From: Roseovarius sp.
GTDB taxonomy: Bacteria > Pseudomonadota > Alphaproteobacteria > Rhodobacterales > Rhodobacteraceae
DNA: 40,637 nucleotides
Assembly: GCA_016278295.1 (NCBI GenBank)
Contig: JADQCC010000236.1
Location: 1 to 40,637, forward strand
Reading direction: 5' to 3'
Below, piece after piece: positions 16,284 to 24,396 of this stretch. The notes beneath the pieces were generated by a model, which worked only from the letters and a program-made list of their open reading frames with translations, was not told the DNA's origin and ran no database searches. Made by a program: the position numbers and the translations under genes. Numbering within the stretch: the stretch's first letter is position 1; the number at the start of each line of letters is the position of its first letter.

Positions 16284-17306
16284 TCAGCCCTTCTTCAGCA
16301 CCCGCTGCCCCAGCGTCTCGGCGATCTGCACGGCGTTGAGCGCCGCGCCCTTGCGCAGGTTGTCGCTGACGCACCACAGGTTGATGCCGTTGTCGATGGT
16401 GGGGTCCTGCCGGATGCGGCTGATGAAGGTGGCGAAATCACCGACGCATTCGATCGGCGTGACGTAACCGCCATCCTCGCGTTTATCGACCACCATGATT
16501 CCCGGTGCCTCGCGCAGGATATCGCGCGCCTCGGCCTCGTCGAGATGGTCCTCGAACTCGATATTGATCGCCTCGGCGTGGCCGACGAACACCGGCACCC
16601 GCACGCAGGTTGCGGTGACCTTGATCTTCGTATCGACGATCTTCTTGGTCTCGGCCACCATCTTCCATTCCTCCTTGGTCTGCCCGTCCTCGAGGAAGAC
16701 GTCGATATGGGGAATGACGTTAAAGGCGATCTGCTTCGGATAGACCTTGGCCTCGTAGTCGTCGGTCGGGTTGTAGACCGCCTTGGTCTGATCCCACAGC
16801 TCGTCGATGCCGTCCTTGCCCGAGCCGGAAACCGACTGGTACGTCGAGACGACGACGCGCTTGATCCGCGCACGGTCGTGCAGCGGCTTCAGCGCCACCA
16901 CCATCTGCGCGGTCGAGCAGTTGGGGTTGGCGATGATGTTTTTCTTGGCATAGCCCTCGACGGCCTCGGGGTTCACTTCCGGAACCACCAGCGGCACGTC
17001 CGGGTCGTAGCGATAGAGCGACGAGTTGTCGATCACGATGCAGCCCGACTTGGCCGCCTTGGGCGCGTAGATCTTGGTCGCGTCCGAACCGATGGCGAAC
17101 AGCGCGATATCCCAGCCGGTGAAATCGAACGTGTCGAGGTCTTGCGTCTTCAGAGTTCGGTCGCCAAAGCTCACCTCGGTGCCGAGCGACCGGCGCGAGG
17201 CAAGCGCGGCGATCTCGTCCACCGGAAACTCGCGTTCGGCGAGGATGTTGAGCATTTCGCGGCCCACGTTGCCCGTGGCGCCGACGACGGCGATTCTGTA
17301 ACCCAT
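16284..17306 (-). CDS. asd: aspartate-semialdehyde dehydrogenase
   Basis: This cytoplasmic enzyme reduces aspartyl phosphate with NADPH to aspartate semialdehyde, feeding lysine, diaminopimelate, methionine and threonine synthesis. The protein has 340 residues. The N-terminal nucleotide-binding motif is VVGATGNVGREM, the catalytic Cys is in ANPNCSTAQM, and the substrate-binding segment with the catalytic His region is VFVGHAEAINIEF. The ATG at 17306 is preferred over the track's TTG at 17315 because AGGAGG is ten bases upstream of the ATG and only one from the TTG. It appears to be monocistronic. Confidence 0.96.
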   Translation of the reverse strand: MGYRIAVVGATGNVGREMLNILAEREFPVDEIAALASRRSLGTEVSFGDRTLKTQDLDTFDFTGWDIALFAIGSDATKIYAPKAAKSGCIVIDNSSLYRYDPDVPLVVPEVNPEAVEGYAKKNIIANPNCSTAQMVVALKPLHDRARIKRVVVSTYQSVSGSGKDGIDELWDQTKAVYNPTDDYEAKVYPKQIAFNVIPHIDVFLEDGQTKEEWKMVAETKKIVDTKIKVTATCVRVPVFVGHAEAINIEFEDHLDEAEARDILREAPGIMVVDKREDGGYVTPIECVGDFATFISRIRQDPTIDNGINLWCVSDNLRKGAALNAVQIAETLGQRVLKKG

Positions 17307-17379
17307 GTTTATCAAGCCTCCTGAGCGGGGTTGCGGGGCGGGTCATACAGGGAATGGTGAGGGGATAAAAGCGGTTTGC

Positions 17380-18552
17380 TCAGCCCATGCTGTCGCGGCT
17401 GAAGAGATAGCTCAGCAACCCCAGCGCCAGTGCCCCGGCAAACAGCCCGAAGATCGCCACATGACCGGCCAGCGCCCCCTGCGCCGCCATGCTAGCATGG
17501 AGCGGCCCGGTTGCAAACTGCGCCACGCCCACCCCGCCGATGCCGAAGAGATTGAGCAGCGTCACCCCCCGCCCCGCCAGATGTGCCGGGATGAAGGCCC
17601 GCCCGTGCGCCACGATCACCGGAAAGGACGCCCCGGCAAAGCCAATCACCGCCAATAACGCCACCGACAGCCCAAGGCTCCGGTCAGGCCACAGGATCAG
17701 CGCCACCAGCGCCAGCGCCGCCAGCAGGTTGCCGCCGAAGATCACCCATTTTCGGCTGCCCACCAGCCGGTCGAGCGGGCCATAGGTCAGCGTTCCGGCG
17801 ATCATCGCCACGCCCATCACCAGCGTCGCCTGCCCCACCGCCCCGGTATCGAGCGCGAACACGTCGCGCAAATAGGGCCCCGCCCACAGCCCGCGCAGCG
17901 CCGCCGAGGGGGCGTAGGCCACGAACATCAGCGGCAGGATCGCCCACAGCACGGGCATTCGCAAAAGATCGAGCACCGAGCCGCGCGCCTCGCCCGTGAC
18001 CGCCTCGGGGTCGCGCACCAGCGCCGCGATTCCCGCCGCCACCGCCGCCGAGATCACCGCCAACCCCCACAGCGCCGCACGCCAGCCCATCGTTTCGGCG
18101 GCCCACGCCATCGGGTACGAGGCCACGAGGTTGCCCACCGAGCCCACGCCCAGCATGAGCGCCGCAAGCGTCGCGAACCTGGCGGGCGGAAACTGCCGCG
18201 CAAAGATGTAGTAGGACGCCATCAGCACCGGCGCGCAGCCCACCCCGATCAGCGCCATCGCGATACTCACATGCAGCGGCTCCGTGGCCACGGCAAAGAG
18301 TGCCGCGCCCCCACCCCCGCCGACCAGCAACAGCACCGCAGCGGTGCGCCGCGGTCCCACGCGGTCCAGCGCCCAGCCGACAGGCAGCTGCATCGCTGCA
18401 AAGACGAGGAACCACAGCCCCGAGGCGAATGCCAGGTCGTCTGGTGTCGCGCCCAGGTCACGCTCCAGCGGGCCGCTCAGAACGGCGAGAAAGGCGCGAA
18501 AGAATTGGCTCAGCACATAGGCGAGACACAGCAGGATCAGCCCGGCGCGCAT
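17380..18552 (-). CDS. MFS transporter
   Basis: A 390-residue polytopic membrane protein with about twelve hydrophobic segments. The loop 2-3 motif of the major facilitator superfamily appears as GWALDRVGPRRTAAV. The family exchanges small solutes using the proton gradient; the substrate cannot be predicted. The start lies five bases after the upstream HDAC-family gene, so the pair is probably co-transcribed. By arrangement it might move the substrate or product of that hydrolase, for example an acetylated amine, but this is inference only. Confidence 0.85.
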   Translation of the reverse strand: MRAGLILLCLAYVLSQFFRAFLAVLSGPLERDLGATPDDLAFASGLWFLVFAAMQLPVGWALDRVGPRRTAAVLLLVGGGGGAALFAVATEPLHVSIAMALIGVGCAPVLMASYYIFARQFPPARFATLAALMLGVGSVGNLVASYPMAWAAETMGWRAALWGLAVISAAVAAGIAALVRDPEAVTGEARGSVLDLLRMPVLWAILPLMFVAYAPSAALRGLWAGPYLRDVFALDTGAVGQATLVMGVAMIAGTLTYGPLDRLVGSRKWVIFGGNLLAALALVALILWPDRSLGLSVALLAVIGFAGASFPVIVAHGRAFIPAHLAGRGVTLLNLFGIGGVGVAQFATGPLHASMAAQGALAGHVAIFGLFAGALALGLLSYLFSRDSMG

Positions 18553-18557
18553 CCCCC

Positions 18558-19487
18558 TCAGCCCAGCCCGCGCGCGATGAGCCGATCGACATGCGCCGCG
18601 GCACTCTCGGCCAGCGCGTCGAGGTCATAGCCGCCCTCCAGGCAGCTCACCAGCCGTCCGCCGCACAACGTGTCGGCGAGATCGCACAGCCGGTCGGTGA
18701 TCCAGACGAAATCCTCGGTCTCCAGCCGCAAATCGGCCAGCGGGTCGTCGCGATGCGCGTCGAACCCGGCCGAGACGAGGATCAACTCCGGCGCGAACGT
18801 CTCGATCCGGGGAAACACCTTGTCCTCGTAGAGCCGACGAAACTCCTCCGAGCCGGTGCCCGGCGCGATGGGCAGGTTCATCACCGTGTCATGCGGCCCG
18901 GTCTCGTCCGCCGTGCCGGTGCCGGGCCAGAGCGGGAACTGGTGCGACGAGATGAACAGCGCCCGTGCCTCGTCCTCCAGCAGGTCCTGCGTGCCGTTGC
19001 CGTGATGCACGTCGAAATCCACCACCGCCACCCGCGCCAGCCCGTGATGGTCGAGCGCATGTTTCGCCGCCAGCGCCACGTTGCCAAAGAGGCAGAACCC
19101 CATCGGCGTCTCGCGCTCGGCATGGTGGCCGGGCGGGCGCGTGGCGACAAAGGCGTTACCGGCCTCGCCCGCAAGCACCAGATCGACCGCCCGCACCGCG
19201 CCCCCGGCAGCGCGATGCGCGGCGGAGAGACTGCCGGGCGACATCCAGGTATCGGCGTCAAGCTGCGCGATCCCCTCTGCCGGAGCGGCGGCGCGGATGC
19301 TGTCCACATAACTCTTGGGATGCACCCGCAGCAGATCATCCTCGGCCACCAGCGGCGCGGTCACGCGGACCACCGCCTTGCCCTCCAGCGCCGCCAGCAC
19401 CCGTACCAGCCGCGCCACCTGCTCGGGATGGCCCTGCGGCGTCTCGTGGTGCAGGCAATCGGGATGGGTGATCAGGGCTGTGGTCAT
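18558..19487 (-). CDS. histone-deacetylase-family hydrolase (AcuC/acetylpolyamine amidohydrolase type)
   Basis: A 309-residue zinc-dependent deacetylase. RPPGHHAE supplies the catalytic His pair, VDFDVHHGNGTQD the Asp and His zinc ligands, SAGFDAHRDDP the third ligand, and EGGYDL the catalytic Tyr. Bacterial members deacetylate acetylpolyamines, acetyl-lysine in proteins or related amides. The GGAGG site before the ATG at 19487 is well spaced. It is upstream of, and nearly touching, the MFS gene. No acetyltransferase is adjacent. The substrate is unknown. Confidence 0.9.
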   Translation of the reverse strand: MTTALITHPDCLHHETPQGHPEQVARLVRVLAALEGKAVVRVTAPLVAEDDLLRVHPKSYVDSIRAAAPAEGIAQLDADTWMSPGSLSAAHRAAGGAVRAVDLVLAGEAGNAFVATRPPGHHAERETPMGFCLFGNVALAAKHALDHHGLARVAVVDFDVHHGNGTQDLLEDEARALFISSHQFPLWPGTGTADETGPHDTVMNLPIAPGTGSEEFRRLYEDKVFPRIETFAPELILVSAGFDAHRDDPLADLRLETEDFVWITDRLCDLADTLCGGRLVSCLEGGYDLDALAESAAAHVDRLIARGLG

Positions 19488-19582
19488 GGCGCTCCTCCGT
19501 ATCCGGCAGGAAAAGACCCGGATTCCCGGCTCTTGTCCAGTGCTGGCTTGTGGCGATGCGGGCCGCGTGCCACTCTCTGCGG

Positions 19583-20896
19583 ATGGAAGGCGACGCCGTC
19601 ACCCTCACTCACGACATCGCGCTCGGGCTCTGGGCGCAGGCAGAGCTGTTCCTGCGCGGGCTTCTGCGCCCGTGGAACGCCTACCAGGTCGGTATCGCCG
19701 TGGTCCTCTTCGCCGCCGCGCATCTCGCCAACCGAATACTCGGCCCGGTCTGTCACGACTGGATGCGGCGGCGCGAGGGCTGGCCAAAATGGCGGATGCG
19801 GCTGCTGGTGATGCTGCACCGGCGGCTGCGGCTCGTCTTCTTCGTCATGCTCACGTGGCCCGCGGTATGGATCCTGCGCGCCACCACATGGCCAAGCCGG
19901 TCCTACCTGCTCGCGATCTTCGCCGAGCTGGCGCTGGCCTGGCTCACGATCACCATCCTGACCCGGCTCATCGCCAACGGTTTCCTGCGGGCGCTGGTGC
20001 GCTATGCCGGGTGGACATGGGCGACGCTCATCATCCTGAACCTCACCGACGAGGCACGAACGCTGCTCGACGGCTGGGCCTTCGAGCTTGGCGAGGCGCG
20101 GCTCTCGGTGTGGCTCCTCGTGCAGGCGGTGATCGTCATCGGCGTGCTGTTCGCGCTGGCGCGCTTCGTCTCGACGGCAAGCGCCGCGCAGGTGCGCAAG
20201 AACCAGGACATCTCGCCCTCGATGCAGGTGCTGGTGGTCAAGTTCCTGCAAGTGCTGCTCTACGGCGCGGCGTTCTTCATCGGGCTGCGCACGGTCGGGG
20301 TGGATCTGACAGGGCTGGCGGTGCTGTCGGGCGCGATCGGCGTTGGCCTCGGCTTCGGCCTGCAAAAGGTGGTGTCCAACCTCGTATCCGGTGTCATCAT
20401 CCTGCTCGACAAGTCGATCAAGCCCGGCGATGTCATCAGCCTTGGCGAGACCTTCGGCTGGATCAACAGCTTGGGCGCGCGCTACGTCTCGATTACCACG
20501 CGCGACGGGCGCGAATACCTCATCCCCAACGAGGACCTGATCACCGGACAGGTGGTCAACTGGTCGCATTCCAACGATTTCGTGCGGCTCGACATCCATT
20601 TCGGCACCGCCTATGGCGACGATCCGCACAAGGTACGCAAGATCGCGAGAGAGGCGGCCAGCGCCGTGACCCGCGTGCTGGCCAGCCCGGCACCGGTCTG
20701 CCACATCACCGGCTTCGGCGACAGCAGCGTGGATTACATCCTGCGCTTCTGGATCCGCGATCCCACGCAGGGCCTCACCAACATTCGCGGCAATGTCTAT
20801 CTGGCCCTGTGGGACGCATTCCAGGAGCACGGCATCTCCATCCCCTTCCCGCAGCGCGAGGTGCGAATGCTAGAGGACGGGCCGCGGGGTGGGTAA
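19583..20896 (+). CDS. MscS-family mechanosensitive ion channel
   Basis: An inner-membrane channel that opens on membrane tension to release solutes during hypo-osmotic shock. The protein has about 437 residues. Several N-terminal helices precede the pore-lining helix and the conserved GAIGVGLGFGLQKVVSN. The MscS beta domain follows (DKSIKPGDVISLGETFGWI, then RDGREYLIPNEDLI) and then the C-terminal alpha/beta domain. The longer N-terminus places it with YbdG/YjeP-like or medium MscS members rather than the minimal 286-residue MscS. The start is uncertain: no clear ribosome-binding site precedes the track's GTG (19550), ATG 19556 or ATG 19583. Confidence 0.92.
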   Translation: MEGDAVTLTHDIALGLWAQAELFLRGLLRPWNAYQVGIAVVLFAAAHLANRILGPVCHDWMRRREGWPKWRMRLLVMLHRRLRLVFFVMLTWPAVWILRATTWPSRSYLLAIFAELALAWLTITILTRLIANGFLRALVRYAGWTWATLIILNLTDEARTLLDGWAFELGEARLSVWLLVQAVIVIGVLFALARFVSTASAAQVRKNQDISPSMQVLVVKFLQVLLYGAAFFIGLRTVGVDLTGLAVLSGAIGVGLGFGLQKVVSNLVSGVIILLDKSIKPGDVISLGETFGWINSLGARYVSITTRDGREYLIPNEDLITGQVVNWSHSNDFVRLDIHFGTAYGDDPHKVRKIAREAASAVTRVLASPAPVCHITGFGDSSVDYILRFWIRDPTQGLTNIRGNVYLALWDAFQEHGISIPFPQREVRMLEDGPRGG

Positions 20897-20944
20897 ATTT
20901 CACGCACGTTCCCGCGCGATCGCCCCACAAGCCTGCGCGTTTCA

Positions 20945-20973
20945 TTGAAAAGTCGCATTTCTCTTGCTACCTT
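20945..20973 (+). promoter_or_regulatory. candidate promoter of rsfS-rlmH
   Basis: TTGAAA (20945-20950) and TACCTT (20968-20973) are separated by 17 bases, about 55 bases before the leader ORF. A GCACCG/CGGTGC stem (20987-21006) and a repeated GCGTAGC lie between the promoter and the ribosome-binding site. Confidence 0.4.
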
Positions 20974-21022
20974 GATCTCATGCCCGGCACCGGGGCGTAG
21001 CGGTGCGTAGCCAAGGAGGACG

Positions 21023-21082
21023 ATGTCCTGTCTCTCATGTCTCACGCGGCCCCTGCCGCTGATTCCCCGGCGGCCCATATGA
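21023..21082 (+). CDS. putative 19-codon leader ORF of rsfS
   Basis: The strong ribosome-binding site AAGGAGGA lies three bases before ATG 21023. This opens a short frame (MSCLSCLTRPLPLIPRRPI) ending in TGA at 21080-21082. That TGA overlaps an in-frame ATG of rsfS at 21079 in the ATGA arrangement typical of translational coupling. The usual rsfS start at 21037 is 17 bases from the same ribosome-binding site, which is too far. Too short for the ORF track. Translation is not shown. Confidence 0.35.
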   Translation: MSCLSCLTRPLPLIPRRPI

Positions 21083-21441
21083 CCTCGCCGCATCAGGCCG
21101 ATAGCGAAACGCAGCTGGCCGCCATTCTCAAATCCCTCGACGATGACAAGGCCGAAGACGTCGTGCAGATTGATCTGCGCGGCAAGACGGCAATGGGCGA
21201 TTACATGGTGATTGCCTCGGGCCGCTCCTCGCGCCAGGTCTCGGCGATCTCGGAAAAGCTGGTCGACCGGCTCAAGCGCGAGCACGGCGTGCCAGCCCGC
21301 ACCGAGGGGCGCGAAACCGGCGACTGGGTACTGATCGACACCGGCGACGTGATCGTGCACGTGTTTCGCCCCGAGGTACGCGAATTCTACCAGCTCGAAA
21401 AGATGTGGCTGCCCGCCGGGCAGGCGAAAGCCCGGGGCTGA
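21037..21441 (+). CDS. rsfS: ribosome silencing factor RsfS
   Basis: RsfS binds ribosomal protein L14 and blocks subunit joining, lowering translation in starvation. The core domain (from about residue 25) shows SLDDDKAEDVVQIDL, GDYMVIASGRSSRQVSAI and GDWVLIDTGDVIVHVFRPEVREFYQLE, all diagnostic. The track start gives 134 residues, but the family core begins only after MTSPHQADSE, so ATG 21079 (120 residues) may be the true start; see the leader ORF. It is immediately followed by rlmH, a conserved pair, with the stop TGA directly abutting the next ATG. Confidence 0.93.
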   Translation: MSHAAPAADSPAAHMTSPHQADSETQLAAILKSLDDDKAEDVVQIDLRGKTAMGDYMVIASGRSSRQVSAISEKLVDRLKREHGVPARTEGRETGDWVLIDTGDVIVHVFRPEVREFYQLEKMWLPAGQAKARG

Positions 21442-21912
21442 ATGCGCGTGCATGTCTGCGCGGTGGGCCGGTTGCGCACCGGCCCGGAACGCGCATTGAT
21501 CGACGATTACACCACCCGATTCGACCGAACCGGGCGCGGCCTCGGGCTCGGTCCGCTTGCCTATCACGAAGTCGAGGACCGCAAGGGCGGCGGCATGGAC
21601 GCCGAGGCCACCCTGCTGGAGCGGGCGATCCCGCGCGGCGCTGTGGTGGTGGCCCTCGACGAACGGGGGCAGGCGTTGGGCTCTCCCGATTTCGCGGGGC
21701 AACTCGCCGGGTGGCGCGACAGCGGGCGCGCCGACGTGGCCTTTCTCATCGGCGGGGCCGACGGGCTCGCCCCCGATCTGCGCGCGCGGACCGATTTTGC
21801 GTTCTCGTTCGGACGCATGGTCTGGCCACACATGCTCGCCCGCGTGATGCTCGCCGAACAGCTCTACCGCGCCGCCTCGATCCTCGCGGGCAGCCCGTAT
21901 CACCGGGCCTGA
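21442..21912 (+). CDS. rlmH: 23S rRNA (pseudouridine1915-N3)-methyltransferase RlmH
   Basis: A SPOUT-class methyltransferase that modifies pseudouridine 1915 in helix 69 of assembled 70S ribosomes. The 156-residue length is exact for the family. The knotted SAM site shows VALDERGQALGSPDFA, FLIGGADGL and SFGRMVWPHMLARVMLAEQLYRA (read in parts), ending in the conserved SPYHR. It directly abuts rsfS and is therefore translated from the same mRNA. All family landmarks are present. Confidence 0.97.
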   Translation: MRVHVCAVGRLRTGPERALIDDYTTRFDRTGRGLGLGPLAYHEVEDRKGGGMDAEATLLERAIPRGAVVVALDERGQALGSPDFAGQLAGWRDSGRADVAFLIGGADGLAPDLRARTDFAFSFGRMVWPHMLARVMLAEQLYRAASILAGSPYHRA

Positions 21913-22025
21913 CGACTTGACAGTTTCCAGGCTTCGGGCCCCGGCGCATCTGGCGGGGACAAGCCGGATTGCGCCGCACCGCGCCGCGCCGCATACTGCG
22001 CGCAAAGCGGGCAGGAGATCGGGCA

Positions 22026-22907
22026 ATGGAGAACTGGGACGAGGTGCGCACCGCATTTCACGTGGCGCGGATCGGCACGGTAAGCGGGGCGGCAGAGGTG
22101 CTGGGCGTGCACCATGCCACCGTGATCCGCCATATCGACGCGCTCGAGGAGCGCCTGGGCGTGCGACTGTTTCAACGCCATGCGCGGGGCTACACCCCTA
22201 CCGAGGCGGGCGACGACCTGCTGCGCGTGGCGCAGGCGACCGACGACCAGTTTCACCAGTTGGCGGGCCGGATCAAGGGGCGCGGCAACGAGGTATCGGG
22301 CGAGTTGGTCGTGACCTCGATCGGCGGGCTGAGCCATCTGCTCGCGCCGATGCTGGCAGAATTCCAGCAGGACTACCCTGATCTCGTGGTGCGATACCTG
22401 ATCGGCGACCGCCTCTTTCGGCTGGAATACGGCGAGGCGCATGTCGCAGTACGCGCGGGCAGCGCGCCGGATCAACCCGACAACGTGGTACAGCCGTTCT
22501 TCCGGCAGGATTTCGCACTCTATGCCAGCGAGGGTTACGTGGCACGGCACGGAATGCCGGAGGGCTGCGAGGATTTCGTCAGGCACCGTTTCGTCGGACC
22601 CGACGATCCCGAGGCGCGAGCGCCGTTTCATCGCTGGCTCAGGCAAACCGTGCCGGCTGCCAATATCGTATTCCGCTCGGGCGATGTACACGCGCAACGC
22701 AACGCGATCCTTGCCGGGGCGGGGATCGGCTTTGTCTCGGCGTTGCAGGCGGCAGAGGTGCCGGGGCTGGTGCGGGTAACGCCACCGCGGCCCGAATGGG
22801 CGGCGCCGCTGTGGCTGGTTACACATATGGATCTGCACCGCACCACCAAGGTGCAGACTTTCCTCGCCTTCCTAAAAGAGCGCGCGCGCGGCTGGCAGGA
22901 AGCATAA
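22026..22907 (+). CDS. LysR-family transcriptional regulator
   Basis: A 293-residue regulator. The winged helix-turn-helix is at about residues 4-60 (GTVSGAAEVLGVHHATVIRHIDALEERLG), followed by the LysR effector-binding domain. It should bind DNA as a tetramer and respond to a small molecule. The ATG at 22026 has AGGAG seven bases upstream; the longer track start is rejected. No divergent target gene lies upstream, since rlmH reads in the same direction, so its regulon cannot be guessed from position. The effector is unknown. Confidence 0.9.
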   Translation: MENWDEVRTAFHVARIGTVSGAAEVLGVHHATVIRHIDALEERLGVRLFQRHARGYTPTEAGDDLLRVAQATDDQFHQLAGRIKGRGNEVSGELVVTSIGGLSHLLAPMLAEFQQDYPDLVVRYLIGDRLFRLEYGEAHVAVRAGSAPDQPDNVVQPFFRQDFALYASEGYVARHGMPEGCEDFVRHRFVGPDDPEARAPFHRWLRQTVPAANIVFRSGDVHAQRNAILAGAGIGFVSALQAAEVPGLVRVTPPRPEWAAPLWLVTHMDLHRTTKVQTFLAFLKERARGWQEA

Positions 22908-22916
22908 GCGCCCCGC

Positions 22917-23894
22917 TCAGAGAAAGCGCGCCGCCTGCAATTCGCGGCGCAGTTGGTAAAGCTCGGGCGGCAGGGCCGATATGTCCTCCGCGGGCGCGGG
23001 CAGGCGGGCGAGCGCGGCAGTGGTCCACGGCGTGATCCCGGCAAAACCCGCGACCTGACGCGCGATGGCATCGAACGCCGTTTGCCGCGTACGGCGCTGA
23101 ATGAGGCCCACGCGCGCATCAGGCTCGATCACGAAGGGCGCGAGGTGAAAGGCCGAGCCGTCGGGACCGACGATCGCCTTGGCGGCGCGGTAGCACGCGA
23201 TCTGCTCGGTGATGGTATGACGCTCGGGATGCACGATGCCATAGCCCCCCCGCGACATCCATTTCTCGATCCGCCGCTCGTGGGGCACCTGCTGCGCCGG
23301 GCTCTTGAGGCGGCGGCGCGAGACATAGAGCCGCTCGGGGCCGTCGGGAGCGACGGCGGCACACAGATGGCGGCGCATGTAGGCGCGGGCCTCGGGCGTG
23401 CCGTGGCTCCACTCGCGGTGGCCAAAGCCCTGCGAGGGCACGAGCACCGCGTCAACGCGGGTGGGCCGCTGGACCAGATGCACCGGCAGCCCCTGCCCGA
23501 GGATATCGAGCAACGGACGCAGGCGACGGGCGAGCACGGCGGCGATATCACGCCCGGCCATCGGAACAAGCGCGATTCCGTCGGGGCGTGGCGCGCCAGG
23601 ATGGTCGAGCGCCCAGAGCCGCGGCAGCGCCTCGAGCAGGAAATGCCCGAAATGGTGCCGCCCCACCCCGGCATAGAGCCAGCACCCCGGCAGGTGATCG
23701 GGCGCGTCGGCGGGCGCGGCGGGATCGGCGGTGAACAGTCGCGGGCCGATACGCGTGCGCGCTGCCGGGACCGCGCGACCCTCGGCATCGAGCACACCAC
23801 AGGCATGGCTGCGTCCCGGCACCATCGGCATGAGGACCGCGCCGTTCACCGTTTCGATACGCGCCGGGGGCAGGTGGCGCGGATCAGGGTTCAT
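22917..23894 (-). CDS. GT61-family (DUF563) glycosyltransferase
   Basis: A 325-residue protein. The pattern is HHFGHFLLEALPRLWAL near residue 80, LYVSRRRLKSP, and IVHPERHTITEQI followed by GPDGSAFHLAPF, which is the order of motifs in glycosyltransferase family 61. Bacterial members act in capsule, exopolysaccharide or LPS synthesis. No signal peptide is seen. The start at 23894 lies within the end of the upstream ArsR gene (11-base overlap), implying co-transcription with that regulator. The sugar donor and acceptor are unknown, and no other polysaccharide genes are adjacent. Confidence 0.8.
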   Translation of the reverse strand: MNPDPRHLPPARIETVNGAVLMPMVPGRSHACGVLDAEGRAVPAARTRIGPRLFTADPAAPADAPDHLPGCWLYAGVGRHHFGHFLLEALPRLWALDHPGAPRPDGIALVPMAGRDIAAVLARRLRPLLDILGQGLPVHLVQRPTRVDAVLVPSQGFGHREWSHGTPEARAYMRRHLCAAVAPDGPERLYVSRRRLKSPAQQVPHERRIEKWMSRGGYGIVHPERHTITEQIACYRAAKAIVGPDGSAFHLAPFVIEPDARVGLIQRRTRQTAFDAIARQVAGFAGITPWTTAALARLPAPAEDISALPPELYQLRRELQAARFL

Positions 23895-24219
23895 CGGGCA
23901 ACTCGTCCCGCAGAAACCGCTCGAACGCGTCGAGATGCACTGCCTCGAACTGGCCAAAGCCCTGCATCCAGATCGAGGCGTCACGCAGCGCGTCCGGCTC
24001 CAGCTTGCACCACTTCACGCGCCCGCGCCGCTCCTGGCTGATGAGCCCGGCGCGGGTAAGGATCGCGAGATGCTTGGAGATGGCCGCGAGGCTCATCTCG
24101 AAGGGCTCGGCCACATCCGTCACGGCCATGTCGTCCTCGAGCAGCATGGCGAGGATCGCGCGGCGCGTGGGATCGGCGAGCGCGGCAAAGACCATGTCGA
24201 GGGCGTGGGTCTTGTCCAT
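23884..24219 (-). CDS. ArsR-family winged-helix regulator
   Basis: A DNA-binding protein of about 111 residues. ALADPTRRAILAMLLEDD is the classic ArsR N-terminal helix, and VAEPFEMSLAAISKHLAILTRAGLI (read in parts) is the recognition helix region. There is only one Cys (VKWCKL), so the metal-thiolate site of ArsR/SmtB sensors is absent; the subgroup usually pairs with SRPBCC/AHSA1 proteins or enzymes. The start is uncertain: MDKTHALDM at 24219 fits family length, MSVDAG at 24261 is possible, and neither has a good ribosome-binding site. It overlaps the GT61 gene. Confidence 0.85.
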   Translation of the reverse strand: MDKTHALDMVFAALADPTRRAILAMLLEDDMAVTDVAEPFEMSLAAISKHLAILTRAGLISQERRGRVKWCKLEPDALRDASIWMQGFGQFEAVHLDAFERFLRDELPDEP

Positions 24220-24319
24220 GCCGGTCTTAAGCCCGAGGGGGCGGCCCGCGTCAACGCTCATCCCCGCCCGTTCGGGGCGAACCATGCCGTTTTTCGCAGC
24301 ATTTTGGCCGGAATGGGGT

Positions 24320-24333
24320 TTGATTTGGGACAA
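24320..24333 (+). promoter_or_regulatory. possible FNR/FixK-type half-conserved operator
   Basis: TTGAT-TTGG-GACAA has one perfect half-site of the FNR consensus TTGAT-N4-ATCAA and three of five bases in the other. It lies 64 bases before the universal stress protein start. FnrL control of usp genes is known in Rhodobacter. The match is partial. Confidence 0.3.
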
Positions 24334-24396
24334 GGCAATGTCAGGTTGAGGCGGTTACGGTCCGCAGACCAAACAGGAAACGCGAAAGGAAAGCAC

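Noticed and set aside
19315-21000. 561-aa plus-strand ORF over hdac and mscS
   Set aside because: Arg/Ala-rich frame-shifted shadow of the MscS channel in its main part; no domain visible.
21917-21922. Perfect TTGACA as a -35 box before the LysR gene
   Set aside because: No A/T-containing -10 hexamer lies 16-18 bases downstream; the region there is GC-only.
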